Position numbers and translations under genes: made by a program. From NCBI RefSeq assembly GCF_026283925.1, contig NZ_JAPDPF010000008.1:1-64000 (forward strand): a stretch of DNA of 64,000 bases, given 5' to 3'. The notes under the pieces were generated by a model that saw only the letters and a list, made by a program, of their open reading frames with translations, made no database searches and was not told where the DNA came from. The stretch is from Dyella halodurans (lineage in GTDB: Bacteria > Pseudomonadota > Gammaproteobacteria > Xanthomonadales > Rhodanobacteraceae). Positions 37,102-46,025 of the stretch are shown here, one piece after another. Every line of letters starts with the position of its first letter. Position 1 is the first letter of the stretch.

Positions 37102-37253
37102 GTACGCCTGCAACAGGCAGGCATCTCGCGACTAGTCGCCTTGGCCGGAAATGCCCGCTTGCGCCCCTTGGCGATCATGGAATGCCATGACCCTTGCCCA
37201 CGAGACATCCGCGGCAATGGGCCTGCTTCCTCGTCAAGCGATGTGGTTACATG

Positions 37254-37282
37254 CATAAGTTGGCCGTTTGCGCCAACTTATG
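37254..37282. other. 11-bp inverted repeat
   Basis: Arms CATAAGTTGGC and GCCAACTTATG with a 7-base loop, in the 291-base gap between the VOC gene and the convergent diguanylate cyclase gene. It could be a bidirectional terminator (no T-tract on either side) or a protein-binding site. Confidence 0.5.
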
Positions 37283-37392
37283 TCTTACGGGAAAGCACGG
37301 TCCTGCCAGTTCGGGCCGCGCTTGGTGACAAACGTGCTTGGGCCAGTTTGGCGCAGGCCTCCAAGGGCAGGCCACTTGCACGTGCCCTCGAC

Positions 37393-39570
37393 TCAGAGCC
37401 CTTGCGTGGTCATGCGATAGCAGGCGCGTCCGGCTTCCTTGGCCTGGTAGAGCGCTTCGTCCGCGTGCTGCAGCAGCGCGTCGCCGGAGGCGGCGTGGCG
37501 GCATAACGCCACGCCCAGGCTCAGGGTGACCTTGAGCTCCGTCGTGCCGATCGACACCGGCGCTTCCATCGCATCGGTGATCTTCTGGGCCAGTTGCCGG
37601 GCTGTGTCGGGCCCCTCGATGTCACGGCAAAGGATCACGAACTCGTCACCACCGAGGCGGGCAAGCAGATCGGTCTTGCGTATATTGGCCTTGAGCCGTG
37701 TCGCGACCTCGTTGAGGGCGATGTCGCCGGCGGCGTGACCGTAGGTGTCGTTGATCTGCTTGAAGTGATCGACGTCGATCATCATCAGCAGCAAAGGCTC
37801 GTGCGTGATCGCTGCACGCTCGACTGCGAGGGTGACTCGTTCCCGGAACGTCAGCCGGTTGGCGATGCCGGTGAGCGCGTCATGATGGGCGAGGAAGTCC
37901 AGTTTCTGCTCGGCCAGCTTGATGCGGGTGATTTCGGTGGTCAGCGTGTAGAAGCCGCTGGCCGTGCCGTCGGCGGTGATCGCGGGCACATAGGTAGCCT
38001 GAAAGTAGCGAGTCTGGCCGCCCAGCTGCACGTCGTACTCGAAGGTAGTGCCGGTGCCGCGCAAGGCCAGCTCGATATGTGGCTTGAGCAAGGCATAGAC
38101 GACCGGTCCGCGCATCTGTTCGACGGTGCGCCCGATGTTCGACGACGCCTCGATGCCGACGATTTCGGCCGCATAGGCGTTGACAAAGGTGTAGCGCTGC
38201 TCGGTGTCGACATGGGCAATGACCGCGGGCACGTGGTCCGTGATCGTGCGCAGACGTTTCTCGCTGTCGGCCAGCGCCTCTTCGGCCAGCACGCGCTCGG
38301 TGACGTCGCGGGCGGAGTAGACGATCTCCGTCTCGCCGGGATGATCGGGACTTGGCGCGAGTCTGCCCATGGCTTCGAACCATTGGTATCCACCCCGGGA
38401 ATTGCGAACCCGATAGCGCACAAAATCCGGCTTGCCGGTCGTCCGCAATCGCCAGAGTACAGCCTGCACCCTATCCCGATCGTCCGGATGGATCGCGTCG
38501 CCCCTTTGGGCCGCGAACTCCTCAGGCGTCCAGCCCAGTATCTCCTTCACCGAGGGCGAGACGTAGCGGCGCGTGCCATCGTCGGCGATGCGCACGATCA
38601 GGTCGCTCGCGTAGTCGGCCAGCAGGCGGTAAAGACTCTCGCTCTCGACGACTTTCCTGGCCAGGCGTTGCCGGTCGGCCAGCGCCAAGGTCACGGGCAC
38701 AGCCACCAGGCAGATCACGCCCAGGAAGGCTTGCGCGACCAGTGCGCGCGCTGTGCCATTGGCACCGGGAATCAGCGCGAACGTGCCCAGGCCCATCGCC
38801 GTGGCCACAATGGTGACCAGGGTCACGATGGACACGCCCAGCACCAGGCCCGGGAAGCGGTAGCGGAAAACCAGGTACATCAGCGGTGCGAAGATGGGGA
38901 ACCCCATGGGATAGCGTGTTTGGGCGAACACGCCGACGGTGACCGCGACAAGCAGCAGCACGTCGCACAGCATGCGGATCCGCCGCCCCGGCACGCCCAG
39001 CATGCGCCAGCGTTCGCGAAATGCCACCAAGGTAAGCATGCCGACGACCATCATGCCCAGCAGGTGGGCGCGGAACCATTCATCCGCGGTGCCGATGAAG
39101 GCGCCTCCGTTCGTCAGCGCTTGGGCGATGCCCGCCAGCAAGGTGGAAACGAGGCAGCCGGCCAGGGCCGCGCCGATCGCGATGCGACCGAGTCGCAGGT
39201 AACCGCTTGCCTGGCCGGTAATGGTCGGAAAGTGGCGGTGGATGATGGCCGTCACGATGAAAATCTCCACCAGGTTCACCGGCACCTGCAGCAGGTGCAG
39301 GTTGGCCAGGGTGCCCCAGGTGGCGTAGTGCCCGGCCACGAAGCCGGCGACGATGGCCGTGATCAATACGGTCCAGTGACGGCGCGGCACCGACAGCAAG
39401 GTGCCGGCGGCGATGCCGTTGGCGATCCACACGGAGGCCATCGCCCCCCCGTGTCGCGCCAGCAACAAGCCGGCCGCGCTCGAGGCGAGGATCACCAGGA
39501 ACAACACGGCGGACCCGGCCAACAGGGCCCTTCGTTCGCCGACGGATTGGGATCGTGCATGCGTGACCAT
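37393..39570 (-). CDS. diguanylate cyclase, MASE1-PAS-PAS-GGDEF
   Basis: 725 residues. The N-terminal 310 residues carry about eight membrane helices of the MASE1 sensor type (ASVWIANGIAAGTLL and VNLVEIFIVTAIIHRHFP are typical). Two PAS domains follow at about 320-440 (SPSVKEILGWTPEEFA) and 450-560. The GGDEF domain (about 565-720) has an intact active site GGDEF and an RKTD inhibitory site five residues upstream, so it should make cyclic di-GMP and be product-inhibited. The C terminus has no EAL domain. It should link an envelope or cytosolic cue to c-di-GMP, which typically controls motility and biofilm. Confidence 0.93.
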   Translation of the reverse strand: MVTHARSQSVGERRALLAGSAVLFLVILASSAAGLLLARHGGAMASVWIANGIAAGTLLSVPRRHWTVLITAIVAGFVAGHYATWGTLANLHLLQVPVNLVEIFIVTAIIHRHFPTITGQASGYLRLGRIAIGAALAGCLVSTLLAGIAQALTNGGAFIGTADEWFRAHLLGMMVVGMLTLVAFRERWRMLGVPGRRIRMLCDVLLLVAVTVGVFAQTRYPMGFPIFAPLMYLVFRYRFPGLVLGVSIVTLVTIVATAMGLGTFALIPGANGTARALVAQAFLGVICLVAVPVTLALADRQRLARKVVESESLYRLLADYASDLIVRIADDGTRRYVSPSVKEILGWTPEEFAAQRGDAIHPDDRDRVQAVLWRLRTTGKPDFVRYRVRNSRGGYQWFEAMGRLAPSPDHPGETEIVYSARDVTERVLAEEALADSEKRLRTITDHVPAVIAHVDTEQRYTFVNAYAAEIVGIEASSNIGRTVEQMRGPVVYALLKPHIELALRGTGTTFEYDVQLGGQTRYFQATYVPAITADGTASGFYTLTTEITRIKLAEQKLDFLAHHDALTGIANRLTFRERVTLAVERAAITHEPLLLMMIDVDHFKQINDTYGHAAGDIALNEVATRLKANIRKTDLLARLGGDEFVILCRDIEGPDTARQLAQKITDAMEAPVSIGTTELKVTLSLGVALCRHAASGDALLQHADEALYQAKEAGRACYRMTTQGL

Positions 39571-40122
39571 GGACCTTCCCGATGCCTTGCAGCTGGCGTG
39601 AAGTCGAGGGACCAGCGAAGCCCGTCACGCGTTCCATGCATGGGCGAGCCATCGCCACGATCAACCACTCAATCTTACGCGTCCATCCGCTTCTTCGCTT
39701 CCGGCGAGGTGCGAATGGAAGCCTGGAATTCGAACGGGGACGGGGCGCACTTTCGCCAAAAGCCAAAGGTCGAGTCCGAACCCGTCTTTGCCACGAGGCT
39801 GCCACTCAGTGCCTCTATTCTATTCTCAAGCGGGCGCTACGGCCGACCTTAAAGATATAGGGAGTCTCCTCGCAACGACTCCCCAAGCAGACGATCCGAT
39901 TCTTCAGGATCGCGCAGAGCCGTCTAAAAGGTGAGTCGGCTTCCATCAGTAGAAGCCCTGACGCGTACGGCGGATGCATTGAACATGGCGCCCGAGGCGG
40001 CGGGTACGCCACGGTGCCTGCGGCCTGGGAATCCCGGGATTGCTGTGCAAAGGCATTACCGCCAAGCTTGAACGGTGCTCTTCCCATCCAGGGCAGAGCT
40101 TACTCAGGCCGGAGGCTTAAAC
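39571..40122. other. intergenic region, no gene supported
   Basis: 552 bases between the cyclase and a divergent exported-protein gene. It contains the imperfect hairpin GGGAGTC...GACTCCC at 39860-39883 and a short AT-rich patch near it. Frames on both strands look like shadows. Confidence 0.35.
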
Positions 40123-40599
40123 ATGCTGACCAACATGCGGGCGCGACATATCACCAACACCTTGCTCTTGGCCGTCGTCATCGGCATGAGCCTGCTGACT
40201 CCATCATTCGCAGCCGCGCCGGCCACCGACCAGGACAACGTCATAGCAGCCATGCGCACCATGTATGTCGCAGCGACCCATGACGACCTCGCCAAGTTCA
40301 ACACGGTGGCGGCTCCGGATTTCTATGCCTTTGACAATGGCAGGAGGTTCACCGGTGATGCCCTGATGGAGCTCATAAAAGGCGCTCATGCTGCCGGCAA
40401 GGTCTACGTGTGGGAGGTGACGGAGCCCGAGGTCCATATCGATGGTGATACGGCATGGATTACCTACACCAATCGAGGCTCGGTCCAGGATCAATCGGGC
40501 ACAAAGAATCTGAGCTGGCTGGAGTCCGCCGTGCTTCGAAAGGTGAGCGGCAGTTGGCGCATTCAGTTCTTCCACAGCACCCGTGTGCCATCGGCATGA
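40123..40599 (+). CDS. exported SnoaL/DUF4440-like protein
   Basis: 158 residues from ATG 40123 behind CCGGAGG. The signal peptide ends near PSFAAAPA, then comes an NTF2-like fold: AAMRTMYVAATHDDLAKFNTVAAPDFYAFDNG, the central EVHIDGDTAWITYTNRGSV strand pair and the final WLESAVLRKVSGSWRIQFFHSTR. Family members are often isomerases, ligand binders or enzymes of unknown action. It converges with the metallophosphatase gene. It is the second exported NTF2-like protein in the window after the one at 25456. Confidence 0.82.
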   Translation: MLTNMRARHITNTLLLAVVIGMSLLTPSFAAAPATDQDNVIAAMRTMYVAATHDDLAKFNTVAAPDFYAFDNGRRFTGDALMELIKGAHAAGKVYVWEVTEPEVHIDGDTAWITYTNRGSVQDQSGTKNLSWLESAVLRKVSGSWRIQFFHSTRVPSA

Positions 40600-40698
40600 T
40601 GGATCGTGACCTGCCGCGCCGGCAGGTCGCCCACCTGCCTCGGCGCGCGAGCCGAACAAGCCGAACATCCGGCTTGGAAGATAGTCCGCTCGCAGGAG

Positions 40699-42120
40699 TC
40701 AGCGACGGCCCCCTTTCTTTGGCTTCGCCTGGTCCTTCTGCAATGCCCCAATCTGTGCCGCAGCCGCTGGCATCCCGAGGTCATTGGCGACGTAATGCTC
40801 CAGCATGCGCGTCGCGAGGTTGACGGTCACGAAGTCATCCGGCGTCTTGGTGTCCTTGCCATCGGTCGCAGGGTGATATTCGATACGCAATTGCTTGTCG
40901 TCGACAATGACCCGCAGATAGCCGTAATTCGTGTCGTCGTAACTCTCGAGGACGATCTTGTCGGCATTGCGCGCTGCGTTCTGGATGATTTGCGGGGCGC
41001 GAAGGCCTGAGATATTGAGCTTCTGGACGTTATGTCCGCCGTTACCGCAAACCACGTACGGGATCTGCGAACCATCCGGTCGCGTGCGCGTGAAGCGCTG
41101 ATAGTTGTGTGCATGACCCGACAAGAACGCGTGTGGCCACACGCCCGTCTTGTTGCACAGATCGTCCAGCTGCTTCTGAAGTTCGATGCTCCAGCCGTGG
41201 CGAGACACCGTATAGGGCGGGTGGTGATCGAGGAACAGCAGCGCACCCTTGTACTTCTCCGCCTTGACTCGCTTGAGCGCTGCCTCGACAAAGGCGAGCT
41301 GGCTGTTGCCGACATTGGCATCGGCGATGACGCCCGGATCCTCCAGCGTATTGCTGTAGAGCGCGATGATGCGCACGAATGGCGCCTCGAAAGTAAAGAA
41401 CACCCCGGGCTGTACTTGCGCCGTACGTGACAGACCGCCGGCTTCCGGGGTCACGGTAAACGCCTCGGCGCAGAAATTGCGCAGGAACGCTTCGAGCGAC
41501 TTCGCATGCGCCAGCGGCGAGACCATGCCGTCATGATTCCCAGCCACGGCAAGTATCGGTGCCGGGTAGTCACGATACGGCTCATAGAACTGATCGTAGT
41601 AGTAGGTGACCTCACCAAAACTGTAGACAATGTCGCCGAGCAGGAAATTGAATTGTGGAACCTCTTCTCGCCGGGTCTCGTTGAAGTCGCTGACCATCTT
41701 GTCGGTGACGGCGTTTTGCTCCTTGGGTCCGCGCGTGCTTCCGCAATCTCCCGTCGAATGGAAGACAAGTTGCCCGGCCGTGACGATGTCTTGCACGATG
41801 GCGTCGTTGCCGCCGAGGACGTCCGTCATGGTAAGGCGCGGTTCGACGCCTCCGCGTGGCGTCGGAAACGGCAACGCATGCAGCTTGTGGGCGGCGTTGA
41901 GGGCGTCGATGGCTTTGTAAGCTGCCGCATCCGAGGCGTTTGAATGGCTGACCCGAAAGTAGGTGGGATCCGGCGTCGGTTGCGGTTGGGCAAAGACGGG
42001 GTAGCCGATATTCCTGTCGACCGAACGATGCGTCGAGGCCGCTTGATCAGCGACTACGGATGCATTGGCACGGGCCTGCGGACTCTTGCCGCCGCCCGAC
42101 TTGCTCTTTTCGCGCTTCAT
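40699..42120 (-). CDS. metallophosphatase (calcineurin-like)
   Basis: 473 residues from ATG 42120, which follows AAAGGGGCTCCC; the frame is open further upstream. A basic, Gly/Ser-rich N terminus of about 30 residues has no signal. The catalytic domain shows the dinuclear-metal motifs GDCGS, LGDIVYSFGE, AGNHDGMVS, LFLDHHPPY and SGHAHNYQRF, typical of purple-acid-phosphatase-like enzymes. It ends in a Lys-rich tail (KDQAKPKKGGRR). It is likely a phosphomonoesterase or diesterase, substrate unknown. The lack of a signal peptide is odd for this group. Confidence 0.85.
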   Translation of the reverse strand: MKREKSKSGGGKSPQARANASVVADQAASTHRSVDRNIGYPVFAQPQPTPDPTYFRVSHSNASDAAAYKAIDALNAAHKLHALPFPTPRGGVEPRLTMTDVLGGNDAIVQDIVTAGQLVFHSTGDCGSTRGPKEQNAVTDKMVSDFNETRREEVPQFNFLLGDIVYSFGEVTYYYDQFYEPYRDYPAPILAVAGNHDGMVSPLAHAKSLEAFLRNFCAEAFTVTPEAGGLSRTAQVQPGVFFTFEAPFVRIIALYSNTLEDPGVIADANVGNSQLAFVEAALKRVKAEKYKGALLFLDHHPPYTVSRHGWSIELQKQLDDLCNKTGVWPHAFLSGHAHNYQRFTRTRPDGSQIPYVVCGNGGHNVQKLNISGLRAPQIIQNAARNADKIVLESYDDTNYGYLRVIVDDKQLRIEYHPATDGKDTKTPDDFVTVNLATRMLEHYVANDLGMPAAAAQIGALQKDQAKPKKGGRR

Positions 42121-42596
42121 GGGAGCCCCTTTGGCTGACTGTGACTGACGAAACGCCGTGCCGTCCGCGACCGTCATGAAAATGCGGCAGATGCTGCTCC
42201 CGAGCGGATAAATGCCAAGTGAAATGGCTGACCCCGTCACCCTGGCCGCACTCGCACACATGGCGAGGTAGGGAGCTGCCTTGACTTGGCTGATGTCGGC
42301 TCGGGAGCCGCAACGCGAGGCGCGCGCGCTCGAAGGCGCTCGCTCTAGCACAAGGCCGAAATGATTCGCTCATGAGGACGTCGTTACGCATGGAGTTGCA
42401 GAGGTGCCGCACACAACATCGTGCCCAACCCCTACAAATCCAACCTTTTGGCTTTGCTACCGTCGGCCCGTCGCCTACGCCGTCTCTCCCGGGGCTACGT
42501 AGGTGGCCATTGCAGTGATGCAGTGAAGTAGCGCGGATCGCATAGGCGGCAACCCATACGACCCGCTGACCATCAACAACTACATCGGAGTTGATC
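42121..42596. other. intergenic region, no gene supported
   Basis: 476 bases between the metallophosphatase gene and a divergent small ORF. No repeat or strong hairpin. Promoters for both directions are expected here. Confidence 0.35.
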
Positions 42597-42923
42597 ATGG
42601 CTACACCAGATCATACGGCACTCGCTCGCCCGCCGAATCCCCTTGGCGGCAAATCCACCCCATCGCTCGGTCGTCCGCGTCGTTCTCCGGACACGGCCGA
42701 GAAATCGTGGCGACAGGTTGCGTTCAAGCTTGTGGCCATCCAAGAGGCGATGAACGAGATTTCTTCGTTGGTCGTCGAAAGCGAAGTGGCTCGCAAGGCG
42801 CATGCCCGCGGAGATTCCATGCGGCCGGGCTGTTGGCCGCTTCGGCAGGCTTGCGTGGAGAGCCGAGTCGCCGCGATACGGCTTCTCGACCACTACGCCG
42901 AGCTGCTCCGACGTGAGCCATAA
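42597..42923 (+). CDS. small helical protein, unknown function
   Basis: 108 residues from ATG 42597, six bases after a GGAG site. The first 35 residues are Pro/Arg-rich and probably disordered. The rest is helical, with SWRQVAFKLVAIQEAMNEISSLVVESEVARKA and a C-terminal helix VAAIRLLDHYAELLRR. No signal or membrane segment. A competing minus-strand frame overlaps it, but the ribosome-binding site and amphipathic helices favour this one. Unknown. Confidence 0.45.
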   Translation: MATPDHTALARPPNPLGGKSTPSLGRPRRSPDTAEKSWRQVAFKLVAIQEAMNEISSLVVESEVARKAHARGDSMRPGCWPLRQACVESRVAAIRLLDHYAELLRREP

Positions 42924-43107
42924 GTGGAACCCAGAGTCCGATGATCACCCCGCGGCGTACCGCGTTATGAGCACGGCACGCCGCACCTGGGCGAGGGTCC
43001 TCCGGCTTCCCACGCCCGTGAATGCTTCGACTGACATCGCATCGGCGCTGCGGACATCAGAGCTTGCTCAAGCTCTGTTTGACGAGTCGGAAGCGGCACT
43101 CACCTGA
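42913..43107 (+). CDS. possible small ORF overlapping the previous gene
   Basis: 64 codons from GTG 42913, which overlaps the end of the upstream small gene by 11 bases; ATG 42967 is an alternative. The C-terminal half (ALRTSELAQALFDESEAALT) looks like a helix. It would be translationally coupled to the preceding ORF. Weak evidence; it may be noise. Confidence 0.25.
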   Translation: MSHKWNPESDDHPAAYRVMSTARRTWARVLRLPTPVNASTDIASALRTSELAQALFDESEAALT

Positions 43108-43574
43108 TCTTTGCGCAGACTTTGAACGGTCGCCTAAGGCAAATATCTAGCGCTTCCAGCCCGGGGCGGCCCCAAGTACTCTCACGTGGGTCATCCTGGT
43201 TCTGCTGGATGTTTCGAATTATTGGGGACTGGACTAGTTTCGGCCTTCCGAGAGAAAAAAGGCGACTTGAGCCGACCAACAGGCCGTGGGCGTGCCGCGC
43301 CCGAACGGGTGCGATTCCCGTCAAATGACAAACCTGAGAACTGCGCCGGCAAATTTGAGTTAAATCTCGATGACCTTGTGAAACTTCAACGTATGATCCT
43401 GATGCATACGCGCCGAAGGTGGCGAAGGCGCGGCGAATCGGGCGCTTTGTAACTTGTTCGGGGACGTAAGGCATTGCATGGGACGCGCTCAGGTCGATCG
43501 AGCAAATGCACGCCCTTGGCGTGTCGCGGTTCGGTCATAGCCACGGGTCATCAGTATCGTACTGGAAGGTCAGC
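43108..43574. other. intergenic region, no gene supported
   Basis: 467 bases before the response regulator gene. It contains an ACGGG-TGCGATT-CCCGT stem-loop near 43312-43330 that resembles a tRNA T-arm, but no acceptor or anticodon arms are found. An AT-rich stretch lies around 43200-43265. Otherwise nothing is seen. Confidence 0.35.
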
Positions 43575-44291
43575 ATGAGCAGCACTCAAGCTTGCATCCC
43601 TGTTGAGAGAGCGGCGCTTCACGTCCTCATGGTTGAGGACGACGAGCTGCTGAGAGATCACGTGCTGGTTCCCCAGCTGCAGCGGTTCGGCTTTGACATG
43701 GCAGCGGTTGGCAGTGCGGCGATGATGGATGCCTATATCCAGTTACGGCATCCGGACATCCTGGTCGTCGATGTCGGGTTGCCCGACGCCGATGGATTCG
43801 ATCTGGTGCACCGGCTGCGCGCACGGATGGGCAACATCGGCATCGTCATGCTCACGGGCCGAAATGGCAACATCGATCGCGTGCGAGGTCTCAACGAAGG
43901 TGCGGATGCCTATCTGGCCAAACCAGTGGATGTCGATCTGTTGGCGGCGACGCTCTACAGCCTCGCGCGCCGCCTGCGCGCGCCCGCGCCTGTGACCCAG
44001 GGGCACTGGCGTCTCGATGCGGACGACTGGTGCCTGTTGTCTCCGACGGGAGGTGTCGTCGCGCTGACGAAAACCGAGGGGCGCCTGCTCTCCAGATTTT
44101 TCGAAAAGCGCAACCAGCTGATTCAACGCGACGAGCTGATCGCGACCTTGGCCCCCAATGTCTACGATTTCGATCCGCATCGCCTCGATTCGCTGATCCA
44201 CCGGCTACGAAAGAAAGTCCATCGCGTGCTGGGTACGCCGCTCCCGCTGAACTCGGTTCATGGTGAAGGCTATGTGCTCGTCGTGATCTGA
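43575..44291 (+). CDS. OmpR-family response regulator
   Basis: 238 residues from ATG 43575 behind GGAAGG (the frame is open upstream). The receiver domain has the acidic pair VEDD (about 20-23), phospho-acceptor Asp66 in VVDVGLPDADG, Thr in VMLTG and Lys116 in LAKPVD. The C-terminal winged helix (about 140-235) has the OmpR-type end VHGEGYVL. It converges with a histidine kinase gene 23 bases away, so the two probably form one two-component system even though they are not in one operon. Confidence 0.92.
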   Translation: MSSTQACIPVERAALHVLMVEDDELLRDHVLVPQLQRFGFDMAAVGSAAMMDAYIQLRHPDILVVDVGLPDADGFDLVHRLRARMGNIGIVMLTGRNGNIDRVRGLNEGADAYLAKPVDVDLLAATLYSLARRLRAPAPVTQGHWRLDADDWCLLSPTGGVVALTKTEGRLLSRFFEKRNQLIQRDELIATLAPNVYDFDPHRLDSLIHRLRKKVHRVLGTPLPLNSVHGEGYVLVVI

Positions 44292-44314
44292 CCGGCCATC
44301 AGCCGAAGCGCGGA

Positions 44315-45724
44315 TCAGGCAATGACCGGCAACCGGATGCGAAACGACGTGCCGTTGCCGATCCTGCTTTGCACGCTGATGTATCCGCCCACGCTGCGTA
44401 CGATGTTATAGGCTACCGTCAGTCCGACACCGGTACCGCGGTCTATCGGCTTGGTCGTGAAATAGGGCTCGAAGATTCGCGTCCGCACTTCTTCGGACAT
44501 GCCGACGCCGTTGTCGCAAAGTGTCAGCTCCACGGTAGCGGGTCCGGCGCGCGTTACCATCATGCCAAAGGTGCCGCCGGAAGGCATGGCATCGCGGGCA
44601 TTCGAGGCAATGTTCAAGATGGCGAGGGTGAACTGGCTGGCATCGAACTTGATGAGCACAGTCTCGTCGGGTACCTGGATGTCCAGGTGCACGGATGACG
44701 AAAACAACTGGTGGAGCATAAGGCGCATGTCCCTTACCGCTTCCACGAGATCGATCGTCTGTATGTCCGTCGCATCATTGCGACTGAAGTTGAGCAGCCT
44801 GCGGCTGATGTCATGTGCACGCTTGGCGGCGGTCTCCACGCCACGCAGCGAATTGGCCAAGGCCTGAGTGTCGGCGTTGGGCTGCGCCTCGGGTTCGTCC
44901 ATGCGATAGCGCTCACGCGTGAAACCAAGGATAACGTTCAGCACGTTGTTGAAATCGTGTGCTACGCCTTGTGCCAAGCGGCCAATGGCGTCCATTTTCT
45001 GCGAATGCAGCAGTTGCTCTTGTGTTCGCTCGCGCTCGGCCATCTCCAGTTGGAGCAATTGGCGATGCATGTCCGACTCAGCCAGCGCGTCACGAAGCGC
45101 GCCGATGCTTCGATCGAGAATGATGGCTATCAAGGCATAACTGAAGGTGCGAAACAGCAACGCGTTGTACGCCGCGAACACGCTGCGCGTCTGCGCCGGC
45201 GCGTGGAGATAGTCGCTGGTCATGCCGGTGGCGAAGATCAGCAGGATCGATAGGTAGATGATCCAGAGTGCTCGCCGGCCGAGCATCAATCCACCGAGTG
45301 CGAGGGTGATGATGAGGATGGAGTCACCGGGAGACACCCTGTAGCCAAAAGTCGCGTAGGCGAGCAGGCCTGATACGAGTTGGGTCGCAAGAAATTGCTC
45401 GACTGCGCGGCGGAAGCGACCTCCCCGAATGAGATAGAAGCCGACCCATGAAGAAATGGTGATCGCGAGATCGGTGCCCAGATCGACGGCGATGGACAGT
45501 CCCTTGCCCGACACGGTGTTCGCGAAGAACGAATCCGTCATGTACGTCCATTCGGACGCGAGCAGGTAGAGCTTGATCAGCGGCGTACGCAGTCCCTGAT
45601 AGGCAAGCAGCAGCTGCATGAAGACCGCATTGCGCCGGTCAACCGGATCACTGATGGGTAGGTAATTCAGCCAGCGATTCAGCCGTTGCCACATGAAAGG
45701 GTTCGATCCATGGACTAGCGCCAC
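44315..45724 (-). CDS. sensor histidine kinase, multi-pass membrane
   Basis: 469 residues from GTG 45724 (ATG 45694 is equally possible; neither has a strong site). Five to six membrane helices occupy residues about 35-210. A coiled coil (DMHRQLLQLEMAERERTQEQLLHSQ) leads into the dimerisation/phosphoacceptor helix with His256 in GVAHDFNNVL, and then the HATPase domain with NIASNARDAM, DNGVGM, FTTK and GTGVGLTV boxes. The AHDFNN type of H-box is typical of kinases without extra relay domains. It should phosphorylate the convergent response regulator. Signal unknown. Confidence 0.9.
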   Translation of the reverse strand: MALVHGSNPFMWQRLNRWLNYLPISDPVDRRNAVFMQLLLAYQGLRTPLIKLYLLASEWTYMTDSFFANTVSGKGLSIAVDLGTDLAITISSWVGFYLIRGGRFRRAVEQFLATQLVSGLLAYATFGYRVSPGDSILIITLALGGLMLGRRALWIIYLSILLIFATGMTSDYLHAPAQTRSVFAAYNALLFRTFSYALIAIILDRSIGALRDALAESDMHRQLLQLEMAERERTQEQLLHSQKMDAIGRLAQGVAHDFNNVLNVILGFTRERYRMDEPEAQPNADTQALANSLRGVETAAKRAHDISRRLLNFSRNDATDIQTIDLVEAVRDMRLMLHQLFSSSVHLDIQVPDETVLIKFDASQFTLAILNIASNARDAMPSGGTFGMMVTRAGPATVELTLCDNGVGMSEEVRTRIFEPYFTTKPIDRGTGVGLTVAYNIVRSVGGYISVQSRIGNGTSFRIRLPVIA

Positions 45725-46025
45725 TGAGCGCCTGGAGGAAAAACGTCAGTCCATCGACAGCTAGTCCCTGCCTTGGCCATGTGCCCAGGAAAAGGGGGCC
45801 AAAGATGCCGCCCAATATAGCGGTGAGATTCGGTAAGTCCAGGCGAATTGTTGTGCGTGACGGCGAACGGTCCGTTCCTCTAGTTTCCTGACGTGTTCCG
45901 GCATGTCATTGCGATGTCATCGCAGTGTGGCGTAGGGGGAGGAACCACATCGCCAAAAGTGTGACCGCCGAGTCTTTTCGCAAGGCTCGGATGGGATCGC
46001 TTTTCCCAAAAGAGAGGGGAGGACT
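45725..46025. promoter_or_regulatory. upstream region of the S53 peptidase gene
   Basis: 301 bases between the kinase and peptidase genes, which are divergent. An imperfect hairpin at 45968-45990 (CCGAGTCTT and AAGGCTCGG) lies in the probable leader, followed by a GAGAGGGGAGG ribosome-binding site. I looked for a cyclic di-GMP riboswitch, which sometimes precedes such genes, and did not find its motifs. Confidence 0.4.

Noticed and set aside
37594-39852. 752-residue plus-strand frame opposite the diguanylate cyclase
   Set aside because: Antisense shadow of a GC-rich coding gene; low-complexity composition and no domain or signal.
43081-43105. Inverse-oriented YCGACCC repeat copy
   Set aside because: Only a CCGCTTCCGACTCG-like match on the minus strand without a pairing right arm.
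43312-43330. tRNA T-arm-like stem-loop (ACGGG-TGCGATT-CCCGT)
   Set aside because: No matching acceptor, D or anticodon arms upstream, and the loop lacks the TTC sequence.
45725-46025. Cyclic di-GMP riboswitch before the peptidase gene
   Set aside because: Motifs expected for the GEMM aptamer are absent; only a short imperfect hairpin is seen.
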